Made by a program: the position numbers and the translations under genes. This document shows, in pieces, positions 61,889 to 64,000 of a stretch of DNA of 64,000 nt (position 1 is the first letter of the stretch; the number at the start of each line of letters is the position of its first letter). Below the pieces are notes generated by a model. It worked only from the letters and a program-made list of their open reading frames with translations, made no database searches and was not told the origin of the DNA. Source of the stretch: Planctomycetales bacterium ZRK34 (lineage in GTDB: Bacteria > Planctomycetota > Phycisphaerae > Phycisphaerales > Zrk34). Location of the stretch: NCBI GenBank assembly GCA_014873095.1, contig CP050848.1, positions 372,001 through 436,000 of the forward strand, read 5' to 3'.

Positions 61889-62638
61889 TTACTTGATGCC
61901 CATCGCCTCGCGCATGGGGGCGGCGAGATAGAGGATGCGGCCGCAGGAGGTGCACAGGACGATGTTGTCCTGCGTGGCCAGGCGGTTGACGACCTCGGCG
62001 GGAATGGCCATAAAACAACCGCCGCAGTTGTATTCCATGCGGCGGGGGTCGTCCTGTTCGACTGGGGCCATCGGCTCGCCATCGGTGTCATCGGCGAGCT
62101 TCTCGAACACAGCGAGCGCATCGCCCGGGACCGCGGCGGCCGCCTCTTTGCGCTTGGCATTGAGGCGGTCGAGGTCCTCACCGACTTCGGCGCGGCGTTT
62201 TTCCAGTTCGGCTTCGGCGTGGGCTTTGATCTTCTGCTGATCTTCGGCCTGGGCTTTGACCTGGCTCATGCGTTCGGCGATCTTGTCGGATTCACCGAGC
62301 AGTTCCAGGGCGCGTTCCTCGATCTTGGCCTTGTCGGCCTTGAAGGTGTTGACCTCGACCAGAAAGGCGGAATATTCCTTGTTGGTCTTGGCGGAGTTCA
62401 TCTGCTCGCGCAGCTTGTCGATGCGCTGCTCGATGGACTTGACTTCATTTTCGAGGTTGGCTTCGGTGGCCTGGGCCTGGCGGTGCTGTTCGGACAGCTC
62501 GGCCAGTTGCTTATTGAGCGCATCGAGCTTGTTGGTTTGAGCCCGGACGTATGCCTGGGCGCCGTCGAGGCGGCTCTGCAATCCGCGCACCTGCTGATCA
62601 ACCAGGTAGAGCTCGTGCAGGGCTTCGTATTTGGTCAT
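61889..62638 (-). CDS. Coiled-coil protein with C-terminal C4 zinc ribbon
   Basis: A 249-residue protein. Residues about 5-180 form a long coiled coil (LQSRLDGAQAYVRAQTNKL, then EQRIDKLREQMNSAKTNKEYSAFLVEV). A zinc ribbon follows, with Cys pairs CGGC and CTSC about 24 residues apart. This is the zf-RING_7/DUF164 family, found in most bacteria and proposed to bind nucleic acid; the function is not settled. Confidence 0.88.
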   Translation of the reverse strand: MTKYEALHELYLVDQQVRGLQSRLDGAQAYVRAQTNKLDALNKQLAELSEQHRQAQATEANLENEVKSIEQRIDKLREQMNSAKTNKEYSAFLVEVNTFKADKAKIEERALELLGESDKIAERMSQVKAQAEDQQKIKAHAEAELEKRRAEVGEDLDRLNAKRKEAAAAVPGDALAVFEKLADDTDGEPMAPVEQDDPRRMEYNCGGCFMAIPAEVVNRLATQDNIVLCTSCGRILYLAAPMREAMGIK

Positions 62639-62729
62639 GACGGGTCAGTCTCCAAAGGGCGAAGTCATCACTATAGCATAGCCGGGCTCACCCGCCAACG
62701 TCGCCGCGGCATGCAATTTGGTGGTCCGG

Positions 62730-62767
62730 CCATAGGGGGCTGAGTATACTGACTGCGCCCATAGGGG
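62730..62767 (+). promoter_or_regulatory. Candidate promoter with direct repeats
   Basis: CCATAGGGG occurs at 62730-62738 and 62759-62767, flanking a TATACT (62745-62750) that could be a -10 element for the gene starting at 62820. No convincing -35 hexamer is seen. Confidence 0.3.
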
Positions 62768-62819
62768 CCTGCGGCGGCATGTCGCCCCCCGTCCGTTCGA
62801 ACGGTTGAGGAAATGTCTC

Positions 62820-63569
62820 ATGGCTACCAGCTTCGGCGCCCTGTGCACCGACTTCTATGTGAATCAGAAACTTGCGGTCAAGATGGACCTGCCCGGCGAC
62901 CGGGAGACGATCCTGCACCTGTTCGATCGCGTCCGCAATGATCACCCCGCCATGAAGCGTTTCCGCCGCTACAGCGATGAGCTGTCGCTGGAGTCCAGCC
63001 GCCGCGACGGGGCCTATCAGTGGCTCGCCCTGCGGGCCAACAGCGTCCGTTGCGGGCATGTGAATCCCGACAGTCTGGATGCAGCTTACGACCTGCACCG
63101 CCTGATTCTCAAGCTCGTGCCGTACAACCTGACGATCAGTCCGCTGGATGTCGACTACCAGGAACTGCTGTTCGGCTTCGACCTCGAGGCCCGCGACAAC
63201 CAGCACGAAATCGTCTTCGACGCATTATTCGCCGACTCCCCCCTCGGCGCGCTGCTGGAATGCGGCCCGGACGCCCGGTGCATCGACGCCCAGCCGATCT
63301 TCGGCGTCAGCCTCAACGACGGGTGCGACCTGCAGGCCTACTTCGAGGTCAAAACCTCCACCAGCACACGCCAGGTCCGCAGCGGGAAGTTCCGCACCGA
63401 GCCGATCAGCATCCTGCTGACGATCCGCAAGCTCGGCCCGGTCGACTCACCCGATGCGATGCTCGAAAACTTCGACATGATGGCCCAGACCGCCGAGCGC
63501 CTGGCCAACGATCGCGTCGTGCCCGACCTGCTGACCCCGATCAGCCGGGCGATCACTTCCAGTGCGTAA
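62820..63569 (+). CDS. Conserved hypothetical planctomycete protein
   Basis: A 249-residue cytoplasmic protein; start 62820 has GAGGAA upstream. It begins MATSFGALCTDFYVNQKL, has FDRVRNDHPAMKRF and YNLTISPLDVDYQELLFGFDLEA, and ends with helical AERLANDRVVPDLL. I believe similar sequences occur across Planctomycetota without assigned function. No catalytic motif is visible. Upstream of gcvH in the same direction. Confidence 0.7.
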   Translation: MATSFGALCTDFYVNQKLAVKMDLPGDRETILHLFDRVRNDHPAMKRFRRYSDELSLESSRRDGAYQWLALRANSVRCGHVNPDSLDAAYDLHRLILKLVPYNLTISPLDVDYQELLFGFDLEARDNQHEIVFDALFADSPLGALLECGPDARCIDAQPIFGVSLNDGCDLQAYFEVKTSTSTRQVRSGKFRTEPISILLTIRKLGPVDSPDAMLENFDMMAQTAERLANDRVVPDLLTPISRAITSSA

Positions 63570-63582
63570 ATGCACTGAAAAT

Positions 63583-63695
63583 GACCCATGACCAAATCCC
63601 AATGACCAAGGCAACATCGAATGCCCAGTTCGTCATTCGAACATTGGTCATTATCTTGGTCATTGGTGCTTGGACATTGGTCATTGATCTACCCT
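63583..63695. repeat. Imperfect palindromic repeat with ATTGGTCATT units
   Basis: Left part has ATGACCAAA and CAATGACCAAGG; right part has three TTGGTCATT copies in the opposite sense, so the whole folds as a long imperfect inverted repeat. It fills most of the gap between the conserved gene and gcvH. A dispersed intergenic repeat is likely. Confidence 0.6.
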
Positions 63696-63763
63696 GCTCT
63701 TGTCGGGGACTGATAAAGACGTAAAATAGCCGCTCCCGCATTACACGAGCAAGGAGCGCGCGC

Positions 63764-64000
63764 ATGTCCGTCCCCGCAGGTCTTCGTTTTCTGGATTCAC
63801 ACGAGTGGCACAAGCTCGACGGAAACATCGTCACCGTCGGCGTCAGTCGATTCGCCATCGATGAGCTGACGGACGTGACGTATGTCGACCTGCCGTGCAA
63901 GGACAACACTGTGGCCGCGGGTGACACCATCGGTGAAATCGAATCGGTCAAGGCGACCAGCGACATCTACACCGGCGTCAGCGGCAAGGTCATCGAGGTC
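63764..64000 (+). CDS. gcvH: Glycine cleavage system H protein, N-terminal part
   Basis: The first 79 residues of GcvH; the gene runs off the right edge. It has the H-protein features: FLDSHEWHKLDG, VGVSRFAIDELTDVTYVDLP, and the lipoylation site EIESVKATSD with the modified Lys. An AAGGAG site lies 7 bases upstream. H protein carries the aminomethyl group from glycine between the P, T and L proteins; the other genes are outside the window. Confidence 0.95.
   Translation, partial: MSVPAGLRFLDSHEWHKLDGNIVTVGVSRFAIDELTDVTYVDLPCKDNTVAAGDTIGEIESVKATSDIYTGVSGKVIEV

Overview
This window looks like chromosomal DNA of a planctomycete, most likely class Phycisphaerae. The support is high GC content, secreted proteins with PEP-CTERM-type tails, several ECF sigma/anti-sigma pairs, Tat-exported Gfo/Idh/MocA oxidoreductases, prepilin-like proteins, a giant alpha-2-macroglobulin and many stand-alone two-component proteins. 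The assignment comes from gene content alone; there is no rRNA in the window.

Layout. 0-5.3 kb: secreted sugar-metabolism genes, a polysaccharide-deacetylase-like protein and a DUF1579 protein. 5.3-7.3 kb: a scarred junction with a 240-bp dispersed repeat, a glycosyltransferase, tRNA-Ile(CAU), an integrase remnant and a broken Nudix gene. 7.3-17.4 kb: an RNA-repair island. 17.5-28.4 kb: two ECF sigma-headed units, one with an alpha-2-macroglobulin and one with FecR, PEP-CTERM, prepilin and flavoprotein genes. 28.8-32.2 kb and 41.6-48.6 kb: two-component signalling clusters. 32.3-40.1 kb: a cation/proton antiporter, small stress proteins and a complete N-acetylglutaminylglutamine amide (NAGGN) osmolyte operon with a MarR regulator. 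48.7-60.9 kb: cytochrome, outer-membrane, PEP-CTERM, kinase-like and K+ channel genes, then a third ECF/anti-sigma unit. 60.9-61.9 kb: a repeat-rich gap. 61.9-64 kb: a zinc-ribbon coiled-coil protein, a conserved planctomycete protein and the start of gcvH.

The most interesting part is the RNA-repair island. A divergent RtcR (CARF + sigma-54 activator) faces a good -24/-12 promoter. That promoter leads into rsr (Ro60), four consecutive Y-RNA-like noncoding RNAs, rtcB, a HEPN gene of lower GC, and rtcA. KptA lies just beyond rtcR. The four RNAs share one Ro60-type two-part stem: an outer helix, an internal loop with nine nucleotides on the 3' side, and an inner helix. Three of them carry T-arms and capped acceptor-like stems of tRNA in circularly permuted order. 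Two break the tRNA circle at different places, one in the D loop and one at the anticodon position. A likely model is that damaged tRNA activates RtcR, and the operon then supplies Ro60, its tRNA-mimicking RNAs and the RtcB/RtcA sealing enzymes. The HEPN protein could be a matching RNA-cleaving partner.

Other noteworthy items are an acyl-carrier/formylglycine-generating-enzyme-like fusion, an anti-sigma-like N-terminus on the alpha-2-macroglobulin, a pair of equal-length 240-bp noncoding repeats 47 kb apart, and a duplicated palindrome/tandem-repeat unit near 61 kb.
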